Positions 1-10,190 of a stretch of DNA of 61,382 bases are shown here, one piece after another. The stretch's first letter is position 1; each line of letters begins with the position of its first letter. The DNA is from an uncultured Verrucomicrobiota bacterium (GTDB lineage: Bacteria > Verrucomicrobiota > Verrucomicrobiia > Limisphaerales > UBA9464). The stretch spans positions 1 to 61,382 of the forward strand of contig CAIMMI010000289.1 in the NCBI GenBank assembly GCA_903842505.1, given 5' to 3'. The position numbers and the translations under genes were made by a program. The notes below the pieces were generated by a model. The model worked only from the letters and a program-made list of their open reading frames with translations. It did not search any database and was not told the DNA's origin.

Positions 1-3000
1 GGCGGCAATGCCGTTGGTTTCCGGGTTGAAGGTGATGTGCACGAAGGAGGGCAGGCCTTCGGGCGTGAACGTGGCTCCCTGCAGCGGAGTGTCCCCCAGG
101 TTCACCAGATGAACCGTGTTGGTGACCGGAGTCTGCGGGAACACGCGGAGTTGCTGGGATGGAGGATCAAACCGTGTTCCATAGAGCGTGAAGGAGGCCT
201 GCGGAGTGGCGTCGGAAACGCTCGGGTGGTCGGCATGAGCAGTGAAGCGACCCGCCTCGCCGGGCAAGGGTTGGAAGGTATAGGCTACCTCACCCTTGGC
301 ATTCGAGAAGACCTCGAAGCTCTGTGAGGTTCCGCGCGAGTGGATCCGGATGAGGACTGGGACGCGAGCGGCGGGGGAATTGTCCGATGGATGATACGCG
401 CGGCCGGTAAGTTGGATCGGGGTGTTCGCCGGCGCATCGCTGACGTTCGCCGCCACGGTCGCCGTATACGAGGGCTTCACGCGCAGCGCAGCGGACGTGG
501 CCAGTCGGTTGTTGAGCTTCGAGCCATCATTGACCCGGCCCGTCTCGTCCACGACCACCAGCAGGTAGAAGTCCGAGGCCACGTTTGGCAGCGTAATGGT
601 GGTCGAATTCGTGTACCGCCCATGCAGCGGAAGTCCGCCGTCGTGGAAACGCGTTCCGATCACCTGACCGCCGACACCGTCCGCACGCGTTGAAATGTAA
701 ATGCGGTCGAACCAGAAGCCATCGGCGTCGCTGAGACCGTTGTTGGTGACCACCCACGACACCGTGATGGATTCCCCGGTCGAAGCCGAAGTCGGCGCGG
801 TGATGGCCGCCGCCACCAGATCTGGGAGATCGATGTCCGAGACGGAAATGGCAGCCTGAGCCGGATTGAATCCGTTGGCCGTGGCCGTGGCGGTCACCGG
901 TCTGGTACCGGTGGGTTGGTTATCGGTGGCGGTGGATACCGGGAAGGTGAACGCCGTGGATCCCTTGGGAATGGTGACCGTGGGCGGCAGGACGAGTTCT
1001 GTGACATCACCCGAGCTCAGCGTCACCACCAAGGCTTCGGTGCCGGGCGTATTGCGCGTCACCGTGGCAGTCGTCGCATTGCTGCGGCCCTCCGAAACGA
1101 CCGGCACCCCGAAGGTCAGTCCCAGCGTGGGGCTGTTGTCATCGGTCACCGTGATCAGGTCAGGTGAAACCTCACCGATGGGAGTGGAGCCGGTGAAGTC
1201 GAGGATTTGACCGGCCAGAACCGCGGTTCGATTGCCCGTCACCAACGAGTCGCCGGTCACTCCGATATTGAAGGTCACCGCCTCGGAGTTCGCCGGGATG
1301 GTGACCGTGGTGGGGAAGTTGATGGGCGCGTCGCCCGTCTTGGACAGGCGCAGGAGCACCGGTTGATCCAACGCGCCGGCGCGGGTCAGGGTTCCGACGG
1401 CGGCCGAGGCCCCGGCGGATTTCGGGAAGATCCGTGGTGTCACCGTGAGGGTGACGCTCGGAACCACGGCGTCGCGGACTTCGAGCGCTGCGTTTGCCTT
1501 GGCGTATCCAGCCGAACTGGCGGTGAGGATCGCTGCCGTCGGGCCCTGAAGCCTCGGCAAGGCGGTCGTTGGCACCGGGAAGGTCACCGAATCACTGCCC
1601 GCCGGAATGACGATCGCGGGAGGGACGGACACCCGGAACGGGTCGGTCGAACCGAGCGACACGGTCAGGGGCGATCCATCGACGGGATACCGCGTGACGC
1701 GGGCCTGAACGAGGGTTCCTTCCACCGCGCGGTTGGTGGACAGTGTGAGCGACAACTGGGCGAAGTCATCGTCCAGCACCGTCACGGTGGCGGATGAGGG
1801 GGCGAAGGCTGCAGCGGAAGCAGTGACCACGAGATCCCGCGGCCCTGTAATGAGTCCATCGGGAAGCGGTTGGATCGGGAACGAAGTGCTGGAGGCGCCA
1901 ACCGGGATGACGACGCTCGCCGGTACCGCCGCACGGTCAGGCAGGTTGGCCACCAGCGAGACGGTCAGTGCCTGTGCGGTCGAGCCGTTGCGTGAAATCG
2001 AGGCGGATACCGGGCGGGTATCGGATTCGTGGATCGATGGTTGTCCCATCACCAGGGAGAGCACGGAGGGGATGGTGGTGCTGTCGGTGCTGTAGGCGTC
2101 GTTGTTCGACTCGTTTCCTTCGGCGATCACGTCGCCGCTGTCCGTGCGGACGCGGAATCGATACGAACCGGCGACTCCCGTGCGGGGGATGGTGAAGGAA
2201 TTGGTCACGCGCAGCGTGGCCCCGGGGGCCAGACTCGCCGTGGTCGACGAACTCCCCACGAAGGTTTCACCGGGTGCACTGGGCGCGGTGGTGAGGGCAA
2301 TCGTATCCTGCCACCTTCCCGTCAAAGTCACGTTGCCGTTGTTTCGCAGGACATAAACGAGCGGGAAGGCGACCCCCGGCGTGATGTTGGCTGGGGCGAT
2401 GACGCTGTCGATCGAGAGATCTGCACCACCCAGGATGGCGATGGCCGCCGTGTTGTTTTGTTCAGCGGTGTCGTTGGCATTGTATTCGGGGACCCCATTG
2501 ATGGGGTCGAGCCGCACCCACACGGCCAGTGAACCGTAGACATCGGCGGAATTTGGCAAGGTGAGAGCGACTGAACGGGTTGCCGCGGACGAGGCTTCGA
2601 GGCCGTCCGCCGGGAAGTTGGTGGAGATCGTGGCGAGCACGACATGGCGGGTCGTGTTACTGACGATGACCAGTTCCGTCCAGGGACCGGCAGCGTGGGC
2701 AGCGCCCGTATTGGTGGTGGTCCAGGAAATGGTCACCGGAAGCGCCGGCGTCCAACCGGCTGCGGGTTGAGCGGTCAGTGCCACCAGTTGAAGGTCCGGA
2801 TACGGTGCCAGGGTCCCCGTCAGGGACGTGGTGCGCGCATTGTTGCTTTCGCCGGTTCCCGCGTCATTGACCTCGGCATTGGAGTTGCCGGCATCGGCTG
2901 TCACGACCACCTGGAGGGGGCCTGCGGACTGGGCCCCATCGGGAAGTCGAACGGAGACACTGCGGTTGAGCGTGGCACCCGGAGGCAGCGGGGGAGTGTT

Positions 3001-6000
3001 CCCGCCTGCGGAGCGTACGGCCAGCGCGAGCCCCGATGCATTGCGCACCACCACTCGGTCCGAGAAGTGGTTCGTCGCGGGTGCATTGCCGGCGTTCCGC
3101 GTGGTCCACGCCAAATCAACCGTTCCACCCGACTGTTGGGTTTCCGGTGTGACGGACACCGAATCAACGACCAGGTCCGGTCCGCTGGCGGTGCCGAACA
3201 GGGGCAGGGTCGAAGTGGGCGGGACGGTATGGAATCCGAAGTTAACCACACCCTTTTCCGTGCCTGAAAGCGCCCGGCCATTGATCACGAAGTAATACGC
3301 CCCCGTGTAAGGCAGCACGAACACGTCGCGGTCAAATCGGACATCGTGATCGAAAAGCACCTCCCCCCGCGGGCCGAACAAGCGGGCGCCGGGCGTACCA
3401 TTGAATCCGACCGATCCGAGGCTGCGGTAGTAGAGTCGGTCTCCCGTGAGTCCCTGAAAGCGGAAGATGCGGGTCTCGTTATCGGCAAATGATTGGGGAG
3501 CGTTGACGCCGAGCGTGAGGGGAGTCCCTTCCGTGGCGTCCAACACCCGGAACAGGATCCGGTTGGTCGCCACTCCTCTGCCCTGAAGGGTAAGGGTTGA
3601 GGTTCCGGTCGGCAGAAGCTTCAACTGAGCCCGGTCAGAGTCTTCGATGTTGTACAGTTGGGTTTGGAGGACCAGTCCGGAGGACGTCTCGAGGCGTGCC
3701 TCGATGTTGTCGCCGCTTCCGATGTTGTCCAACAGCACCAGTCGCGGAGTGGAGGTGGTGAGTTGGAAGGACTGTTGCTGGCGGGGCATCTCGATCCGGC
3801 CGTCGACCAACTCACCCAAAGCCAGCGGACGTGTTCGGTCGATCACCTTCCAGAGAATGAGCTGATGGTTCCCCGCTGTGTTGGTGGCATCGCTCAGGGC
3901 GGAGACCGAGAGGACATGGGCACCGGCCTGTGGGAACACCAGACGGTCCGTGTACCCGTTGAGGCGCGGGCCGTCCCAACCACCGCCGTACGGGTAATAA
4001 ACTTCCGCGTAAGGCCCGCCGGAAGGCTCATAACCCGAGTAGCCCAGGCCTTGCATCAGGTAGGTGTCGCCGGCCTGAACATCGAACTTGTACAGCGCGG
4101 CGCGGTTGGCGGGCGCGTTGGTGCCGGTCACCGGGGTGTTGAGCGCGAGGGATTGCGCGTCTGCCAGATCACGAAGCGCGAAGCGGAACCGCGGTGTTGC
4201 CGCGCCGCTGGCCTCAAAGCGCAGGGTGTAGCTCCCGGCAGCCAGTTGGAGTTGGTTGGCCGCGGCAGAGTTGCCTTGGTCTGTGCCCGATAGATTGTAC
4301 GAGGTGAATACCGGACCCTCGGGGCGGAACAGGCTCACGGAAACCTGCGGGTTGTTGTCGGCCATTGTGTCGATCAACAACTGGCGCGGCTCAGTCAGCG
4401 TGAAGGTGTATTCCGCGTATGCCCCGGGCCCCGGGATCTGACCGTCATAGACCTGCCCGATCGAAAGGGCCACGCGGCTGTCGATACGGTGCGAGGCCAG
4501 TCGGAAATGGACCGTGCCCTTCGTCGCGGTATCCGAGGTACGCACCGTCGTGTATCCGAAGTAGTACCCCGTGGCCGGCAAGGTGAACTCGTTGTAGGTG
4601 TCGGTGTACGTGGACGAGAGGGCCGCACCGGTGGGCGTTCCCAGCCAATAGGCGGGCCGGGTGGAGAAACTCGTGTTGGGCGCGCCAGCCCAGGCCATCC
4701 GTTCACCGGCCGTGCCGAAGAAGCGGAAGACGCCCGACTGCAGCGCGGGATCCTGGACGAGGGCGAGGTCGGCGTCGACGGCCACGATGGGTGCAGCCTC
4801 AAGATCCACGAGACGGAATGCGTAGGTTTCCGACGAACCGGCGACCGTGAGTTGGTAGTCGCCGGGTTCAAGAACGAGGACACTGGCCGGGAATCCGGGT
4901 GCATCGATCGTGGATAGCGGGACTGCATCGAGGACCGTCCGTTCGCGGTTGCGCAGCGTGACGAGGACAGGTTGGGCATTCAGCGCGTCCAGATGGAGGT
5001 AACGCGTGGTGGTGGTGGAGAAGGTATAGCCATGGGCCTGCGCGTCGGTATAGCGGACACGGAATCCACCGGGACCCCCGTTGTTGGCCCAGATGAATTC
5101 GAGTCGGTTGTCGCCGGCGACAAATCCGCCCGCGAGGTTGAATTCCGGCGCGAAGCTCCCGTAACCGACCTTGCTGTATCCGGCGCTCTGCCCATTGAGC
5201 AGCACGTCGAGCAATTGGTCGTCGGTCGCGACGCCGATGCGCAACGAAGCGGATTCGGGGTTGGCACCCGTGACCTGAAAGCGGGTCTCGTATCGGTAAG
5301 CGCCCGCCGCAACGTTCGCGGTGCCGGGATGGATGGGGCCCAGCCAGCCCGAGGTCGCGTCGGCGGCGAGCCACGCCGGGTGCCCTTGGATGACCAGGGC
5401 AGGCGTGGGTGGGACAGGGGTGACGGGCTCGGCGGAGGCCAGCACGGTATAGTGAGGATCGACCGTTCCCGGCGGGAGCGGTTTGCCGTCGTTGTCCACG
5501 CCAGAATTGTACAGGCCAGTGAACCGGTTGAGGTTGGTTGCCTCCAACGTGCCTGTGACCACCGCGCCGATGGACAGGGGTTTGCCGATCCATGGAGTCG
5601 GGGCGTTGGTGCCGCCGTCCATCACCTGGAACTGCACCGTGCCGTTGGTGGCCGATTGGCTGATGGGACCCCCAATCAGCAGGACGTGCTTGCCTGGCAA
5701 GACCGCCTTGAAAGTCCTTGGACTGGTGGCGTCGGATTCCCAAACGCGCCTGCCTGCCGGATCCACCAACGACCACGCTGGATTCTGGGTGAAGCCGGTG
5801 CGCGCTATGGGTTGAAAGGTGGCTGTCTGCCCCTGGGCCAGGATTAGCGGCCTCGAGACCGTGGAACTACCCGGGGCCAGCGTTGCGGTCTGGGTAACTC
5901 CAAAGGGAATGGGGGTTCCCGCCTCCAGATCGACCATCCGGAAGGAATAGCTTCCCGTGTTCGCCTGATTTGCAAAGACCCGGAAATCATACGCCCCGGG

Positions 6001-9000
6001 AGGGAGGAGGTAGGTCCACCATCGGTCTGCCCCGAAATTGTCGTTCACCACCTCGCCTGTCGGCCCGGCGAGCAGGAACTGCCGATTGCCGGATTCGAGG
6101 CCATCGATGCTGATTCGATGCGGCGCATCCAGCGTGAAGGTGAAACGGTCCACATCGCCCGCGGGAGTGATCTCGGCTGCGATCGTCTGACCGAGCAACA
6201 GGGAGGCGTTTGAAATCGGGACTTGGGTGACTCGGATGAGCGCCGTTGCCGGGACGACGGGTTGGCTCAGGCTCCCGCCAATCATCAGGTCGTAAGCCCC
6301 CGTGACGGGCGCCTCCGTGACCGAGTTGTTGTTGAACCCGAGTTGGGTTCCGGACGGAGAGAGCAGCATCCAACCGGGACGGTAACCGGCCGAAAAGCCG
6401 GATGCCGGGTCGACTTCGACCCGGATGCGTTGGCCCGCCACCAAATGGATCCTGGCAAAACGAGTGCTGCTGGCCGACGGGAACGAGATGGACTGGGTGG
6501 TATCTGGCAGCACGGCGACGGCGTCGTCGGGTGTCACGACCTGGAAATCGTATGAAGGGGTTTCCCGACCGTCGCTTCGGAGCGTGAATGTATAGCTGCC
6601 TGCGGGGAGGTCGTATTGCCACCAACGATCGGCCCAGAGGGCGTCATCTACGACCACGCCTGCGGGACCGGAGAGATTGAACCGGATGTTGCCCGAGGCG
6701 ATCGGGTCGATACTGATCCGTGTGGGTTGGGCGAGATTGAACCGGTAGGTGCGTTGCTGGCCCGGTTGCTGGAGGGATCCGGCGACACGGGTGTTGATCT
6801 GGATGTCTTCGGTCGTGTTCTGAACGGGAAGGAAGGCGTAGGTGGCGGTACCGCTGGCCCCGCTGTCACCGGAGGCGCCGTTGATCAGCAAGGTGTAGGT
6901 GCCGGAAACCGTGGGCGTGATCACGCCGAGGTCGCGGAACGAGGTGTCCCAGACGATCCGGAGCGCGGGATCCAGCAGGGTCCAATACGCCGTGCCGTAG
7001 GTGTTGAATCCGGACTGACTGATGGCCCGGGTGTAGAACGGTTGGCCGGCCACGAGATCCACGCGCTGGATATGGCTCCAGGTGTTGGGGAGGGTGACGG
7101 TGTTCGTTTCGCTCAGGGCAATGCTGGGGCCGGAGCCCAGGTTGCTCAGCGCGAAGCGGTATCCGGGTGTGTCGCTGCCGTTGGCATAGACGACGACCTG
7201 GTAGTCACCGGGAATCAGTTCCTGAACCCAGAGGCTGTCGTTGTTGAACCGTGGATTCCACACGGTCCCGGACGGTCCATCGAGTCGCCAATAGGCGAGG
7301 GTGTTGGTCCGGATGTCCATGACGACCTGAGTGGGTTCGGAGAGGGTGAACCGATGTGTGAGGATCTGGCCCGGCATTTCGATTTTCCCGGAGCATTCGG
7401 TGCCCAATGCCAGATCGAGTTGGCGATGGGTGACGGGGATCAATGCGTAGCTGCGGGTGATTTCTGCCGGGGTTTCGTAGACGGCACTACCGAAGCCGAG
7501 GGTGTACGTTCCCGTATAGGGAGCCGTGAATGTGCCGATATCTCCATTGCCCGCTTCCACGAGGCCTCGTGAGGGATACCGGAGCGGGTTGCCAAACGGA
7601 TCGAACCAGCGCCAGGCAACGCCGTAGTCGGAGCGTGAAACCGCCTGTACCTGACTGTAGATGCGATCGCCGGCCGTGAGGTTGACCCGGACGAAGGTAT
7701 CGTCGCTGGCCGGGGAATTCGTGGCGCGGCGCGTTTGGCCGTCGGCGGTGATCAAGGGGGCGTTTGCCAGATTCTGGAAAGTGAAAGCCACGGTCTGCGG
7801 CGCGCCGGAGACGGTGCTCCAGACCTGAACCGCATAGTCCCCTTCCGGGGTTGCACGCACGACCCATTCGTCGTCGACGAGTCTTCGGGAATCGAGGATC
7901 CCCTGAGGTCCGCGCCATTCGACGCGGACCTGGGAGTTGGGCGTGTTGGGGGCGAAGGCTATCTGGGTCGGGGCGTCCAGATGGAACCGGTACACGTTGG
8001 TGAACGGCGCATTGTTCGTGTAGCGGTAGCGCTGCCCCAGGACGAGGGTTTCACCATCGGGGAAAGGCGGGGTGTTGCCGAGCGGGACGACGTTCAGGCC
8101 GAATGAGCCCGGGTTCAGATTGGGGATATAACCTTCAACCAGCACCGTGTAGTTGCCATCGGCCTGCAGGTGCTGGATTGACCCGGTCTGGCTGGTTTGG
8201 TCCAGGACCTGTCCGAACGGATCGACCAGACGTACGGAAACCGAAGGCAGGTTGGTGGCAAGCAACCGCACCTGGACCTTGTCCCCCGCCTTCCCCGGGA
8301 ATTGGTAAAGGCGGCTGGCATTCCCTGGAAACAGGGTTCCGGTGACGGCAGCTCCGGGCGTGATCAGCGCAGCGCTGGAAAGGGGCGTCAGGTTGAAGGC
8401 GTAGGTTGGTAGGGTCCTGGGATTGCCACGAACGGCGAGGTCGTAGCCACCCGGGGCCAACTTCAGGATGACCGACCCATTGTCGATGTTGTAACCGTCC
8501 GAGGATCCGAACGTTCGGTTGGCCACCGTGCCGAAGGGGCCTGTGAGCGTCCAACTCGAGTCCTGGTCGGGGATCAGGGAATCGAAGTACCAGTTCTGGA
8601 TCCGATCACCGGCCACCTCGAAGTGGTACTGGTCGGTTGCCCCATACTCGGTGATATCTCCAACAAACCCTTCAAGGGCACGCACCGTGAATCCTTGGGT
8701 CTTGGGCGATTGATTGTCCGGGCGCGTCTGGGCGATGCCGACCGTGAAGGCGAGGTCCTGGGGCACCGAAGCCACGGCTTGCAAGGTGACAGTGGCGGTG
8801 GACCCCGCCGGAATGGCACCCAGATTGGCGGTGAATCCCGTTCCGACGCTGCGGGTGGAACCCTGGGATGCGGTGATGCCTGGAAGGGTCACTTCCGACG
8901 GGATGGATCCGGTCAAAACCAGCCCCGCGGTCGGTTGGGGGCCGAAATTGCGAACGAGAAACCGGATTTCCGCCGCTTTTCCCACGGATGCGAATTTGGG

Positions 9001-9828
9001 CGATTCCACCGAGAGCGTGGTGGATGCCATCGCGTTGGTGTCGACGATCCCGATCCGTTCGACCGTCAGGGCATTGAGGATGGCGTTGTGGTCGCTGTAG
9101 TCGTTGCTGGTGTTGGAACCATCCAGACGGATGACCACGGACGGCGACAGGGCGAGGTAAGTGTGGCTGATCAGGGCTTCCTGACGACCTTGCCGAATAC
9201 CTCCTTGAGCGACGCCGGGGTTGAAGTCCTTCACCACGAGGTCGTCGTCGACGAAGACATCGAACCCACGGTTGCAACAGCCCTCCCCGAACAGCATCTG
9301 GAACTTGTATTGGTTTCCAGGCAACAGGTTCCCGAGGGTGACCGTCACCGCGGGGGTAGCCGAACCGGCCTGACTCCAACGAATGGAGCTGGTCGCCGTC
9401 TCCAGGGCGTTGTCCGCCGGACTATCGCCAAAGTTTATGGTGTAGAAATTCCGGCTCTGGTTGCCGGCCACGAGTTGGACGCCTGGGACTTCGTTGAGGG
9501 CGGAAACGCCGCGGAAGGTGGCGTCGCCGATCTTGAGGTTGAGGGCGGGGTCAGCACCCGGGGAGATGGCGTAGGGGAATTCGCCGCTCAGATCCAGGCC
9601 TTCGCCTGGGTCGCCACCGGTAACCTTGCCAATGAAAGTGGTTACGGGATTGGAAATGAACGGTTCGGCTGCCTGCGCGAGGTTGAGCCCCAGCACGGCC
9701 GAGACGGCCAGTGCCAGACCGGAGGTCACGGAGTTCTTTGCCGCCGGTAGCATGGGGAGGAGACGGTTGCTCCCTCGCCCAATGGAGGCCAGGAAGAGGA
9801 CAACCGGTGCAAGTCTGCGGACGTTCAT
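1..9828 (-). CDS. Giant exported multi-repeat surface protein (5' part; 3' end outside window)
   Basis: One minus-strand frame stays open from an ATG at 9828 to the window edge, 3,276 codons without a stop. Residues 1 to about 53 form an atypically long signal peptide with a hydrophobic stretch ending near Ala-Gln-Ala-Ala. Residues about 76-256 look like a malectin/galactose-binding fold, followed by a DUF11/CARDB-type beta domain (about 264-369). Residues about 380-2180 are tandem beta units resembling bacterial pre-peptidase C-terminal (PPC) domains, many with G-x-Y-x-F/L-x-V ends; a PA14-like unit interrupts them near 1456-1596. Then come three CARDB-like repeats (about 2196-2576), about four Calx-beta-like repeats (about 2576-2990, each with V-x-I-P-x-G), another CARDB and an Ig-like segment. 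No catalytic domain is visible in this part. The likely role is adhesion or an extracellular scaffold. The anchor or sorting signal should lie beyond position 1. Confidence 0.85.
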   Translation of the reverse strand, partial: MNVRRLAPVVLFLASIGRGSNRLLPMLPAAKNSVTSGLALAVSAVLGLNLAQAAEPFISNPVTTFIGKVTGGDPGEGLDLSGEFPYAISPGADPALNLKIGDATFRGVSALNEVPGVQLVAGNQSRNFYTINFGDSPADNALETATSSIRWSQAGSATPAVTVTLGNLLPGNQYKFQMLFGEGCCNRGFDVFVDDDLVVKDFNPGVAQGGIRQGRQEALISHTYLALSPSVVIRLDGSNTSNDYSDHNAILNALTVERIGIVDTNAMASTTLSVESPKFASVGKAAEIRFLVRNFGPQPTAGLVLTGSIPSEVTLPGITASQGSTRSVGTGFTANLGAIPAGSTATVTLQAVASVPQDLAFTVGIAQTRPDNQSPKTQGFTVRALEGFVGDITEYGATDQYHFEVAGDRIQNWYFDSLIPDQDSSWTLTGPFGTVANRTFGSSDGYNIDNGSVILKLAPGGYDLAVRGNPRTLPTYAFNLTPLSSAALITPGAAVTGTLFPGNASRLYQFPGKAGDKVQVRLLATNLPSVSVRLVDPFGQVLDQTSQTGSIQHLQADGNYTVLVEGYIPNLNPGSFGLNVVPLGNTPPFPDGETLVLGQRYRYTNNAPFTNVYRFHLDAPTQIAFAPNTPNSQVRVEWRGPQGILDSRRLVDDEWVVRATPEGDYAVQVWSTVSGAPQTVAFTFQNLANAPLITADGQTRRATNSPASDDTFVRVNLTAGDRIYSQVQAVSRSDYGVAWRWFDPFGNPLRYPSRGLVEAGNGDIGTFTAPYTGTYTLGFGSAVYETPAEITRSYALIPVTHRQLDLALGTECSGKIEMPGQILTHRFTLSEPTQVVMDIRTNTLAYWRLDGPSGTVWNPRFNNDSLWVQELIPGDYQVVVYANGSDTPGYRFALSNLGSGPSIALSETNTVTLPNTWSHIQRVDLVAGQPFYTRAISQSGFNTYGTAYWTLLDPALRIVWDTSFRDLGVITPTVSGTYTLLINGASGDSGASGTATYAFLPVQNTTEDIQINTRVAGSLQQPGQQRTYRFNLAQPTRISIDPIASGNIRFNLSGPAGVVVDDALWADRWWQYDLPAGSYTFTLRSDGRETPSYDFQVVTPDDAVAVLPDTTQSISFPSASSTRFARIHLVAGQRIRVEVDPASGFSAGYRPGWMLLSPSGTQLGFNNNSVTEAPVTGAYDLMIGGSLSQPVVPATALIRVTQVPISNASLLLGQTIAAEITPAGDVDRFTFTLDAPHRISIDGLESGNRQFLLAGPTGEVVNDNFGADRWWTYLLPPGAYDFRVFANQANTGSYSFRMVDLEAGTPIPFGVTQTATLAPGSSTVSRPLILAQGQTATFQPIARTGFTQNPAWSLVDPAGRRVWESDATSPRTFKAVLPGKHVLLIGGPISQSATNGTVQFQVMDGGTNAPTPWIGKPLSIGAVVTGTLEATNLNRFTGLYNSGVDNDGKPLPPGTVDPHYTVLASAEPVTPVPPTPALVIQGHPAWLAADATSGWLGPIHPGTANVAAGAYRYETRFQVTGANPESASLRIGVATDDQLLDVLLNGQSAGYSKVGYGSFAPEFNLAGGFVAGDNRLEFIWANNGGPGGFRVRYTDAQAHGYTFSTTTTRYLHLDALNAQPVLVTLRNRERTVLDAVPLSTIDAPGFPASVLVLEPGDYQLTVAGSSETYAFRLVDLEAAPIVAVDADLALVQDPALQSGVFRFFGTAGERMAWAGAPNTSFSTRPAYWLGTPTGAALSSTYTDTYNEFTLPATGYYFGYTTVRTSDTATKGTVHFRLASHRIDSRVALSIGQVYDGQIPGPGAYAEYTFTLTEPRQLLIDTMADNNPQVSVSLFRPEGPVFTSYNLSGTDQGNSAAANQLQLAAGSYTLRFEASGAATPRFRFALRDLADAQSLALNTPVTGTNAPANRAALYKFDVQAGDTYLMQGLGYSGYEPSGGPYAEVYYPYGGGWDGPRLNGYTDRLVFPQAGAHVLSVSALSDATNTAGNHQLILWKVIDRTRPLALGELVDGRIEMPRQQQSFQLTTSTPRLVLLDNIGSGDNIEARLETSSGLVLQTQLYNIEDSDRAQLKLLPTGTSTLTLQGRGVATNRILFRVLDATEGTPLTLGVNAPQSFADNETRIFRFQGLTGDRLYYRSLGSVGFNGTPGARLFGPRGEVLFDHDVRFDRDVFVLPYTGAYYFVINGRALSGTEKGVVNFGFHTVPPTSTLPLFGTASGPDLVVDSVSVTPETQQSGGTVDLAWTTRNAGNAPATNHFSDRVVVRNASGLALAVRSAGGNTPPLPPGATLNRSVSVRLPDGAQSAGPLQVVVTADAGNSNAEVNDAGTGESNNARTTSLTGTLAPYPDLQLVALTAQPAAGWTPALPVTISWTTTNTGAAHAAGPWTELVIVSNTTRHVVLATISTNFPADGLEASSAATRSVALTLPNSADVYGSLAVWVRLDPINGVPEYNANDTAEQNNTAAIAILGGADLSIDSVIAPANITPGVAFPLVYVLRNNGNVTLTGRWQDTIALTTAPSAPGETFVGSSSTTASLAPGATLRVTNSFTIPRTGVAGSYRFRVRTDSGDVIAEGNESNNDAYSTDSTTIPSVLSLVMGQPSIHESDTRPVSASISRNGSTAQALTVSLVANLPDRAAVPASVVIPVGASSTSFPIQPLPDGLITGPRDLVVTASAAAFAPSSATVTVLDDDFAQLSLTLSTNRAVEGTLVQARVTRYPVDGSPLTVSLGSTDPFRVSVPPAIVIPAGSDSVTFPVPTTALPRLQGPTAAILTASSAGYAKANAALEVRDAVVPSVTLTVTPRIFPKSAGASAAVGTLTRAGALDQPVLLRLSKTGDAPINFPTTVTIPANSEAVTFNIGVTGDSLVTGNRTAVLAGQILDFTGSTPIGEVSPDLITVTDDNSPTLGLTFGVPVVSEGRSNATTATVTRNTPGTEALVVTLSSGDVTELVLPPTVTIPKGSTAFTFPVSTATDNQPTGTRPVTATATANGFNPAQAAISVSDIDLPDLVAAAITAPTSASTGESITVSWVVTNNGLSDADGFWFDRIYISTRADGVGGQVIGTRFHDGGLPLHGRYTNSTTITLPNVASDFYLLVVVDETGRVNDGSKLNNRLATSAALRVKPSYTATVAANVSDAPANTPIQLTGRAYHPSDNSPAARVPVLIRIHSRGTSQSFEVFSNAKGEVAYTFQPLPGEAGRFTAHADHPSVSDATPQASFTLYGTRFDPPSQQLRVFPQTPVTNTVHLVNLGDTPLQGATFTPEGLPSFVHITFNPETNGIAA

Positions 9829-10190
9829 AAGCAAGGTCTCGGGGAGCAGGTGGCGAGCCGTTTTCACAGGTGTGAACCTTCGGGTTTTGGTGATGGCCCC
9901 TTCGGCGGATCCTTGGGGATGGGCAGTGCCGCGTGGGACCTTCACTTTCTTAGGGAAGCCCATCGTGGCGACCGCTGCAATACCTTGACTGGCATATTCA
10001 TTGCCATGGGCTGGCTTCGGGCACGGGTGTCTGGATTGGGGCTTGCGCGGTCGCGTTTGGGCGAAGCAACCTTCACGAATCAGCCTTTGTTGGTTAGGGA
10101 TTCTTCGGAAGGATTCAGGAACAGGGTTGTCCTGTGGGAGGCGCGTGGATGGGAATCCGGTCGGGGTCGTGCGCGCGGATAGGGGAATTC
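9829..10190. other. Intergenic region between divergent surface-protein and dltA-like genes
   Basis: This 362-base spacer separates the giant minus-strand gene from the plus-strand ligase operon and must hold promoters for both. The only recognisable element is a sigma-54-like site near 9990-10004, annotated separately. A Shine-Dalgarno-like AGGGGA lies just ahead of the ATG at 10191. No convincing sigma-70 pair was found for the giant gene, and no small gene is supported here. Confidence 0.5.
9990..10004 (+). promoter_or_regulatory. Candidate sigma-54 (-24/-12) promoter
   Basis: The sequence TGGCAT-N5-TTGC has the diagnostic GG (9991-9992) exactly ten bases ahead of GC (10003-10004), as in the sigma-54 consensus TGGCAC-N5-TTGC. 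It would start transcription near 10016 and leave a leader of about 175 bases before the ligase gene. A sigma-54-type activator is encoded at 55243-56622, but nothing links the two. A single match of this kind can arise by chance. Confidence 0.35.

Noticed and set aside
4972-9750. Several plus-strand frames of 200-375 codons opposite the giant surface protein
   Set aside because: Their translations show no motifs, and the minus-strand frame is open along the whole stretch with a signal peptide and recognisable beta modules.
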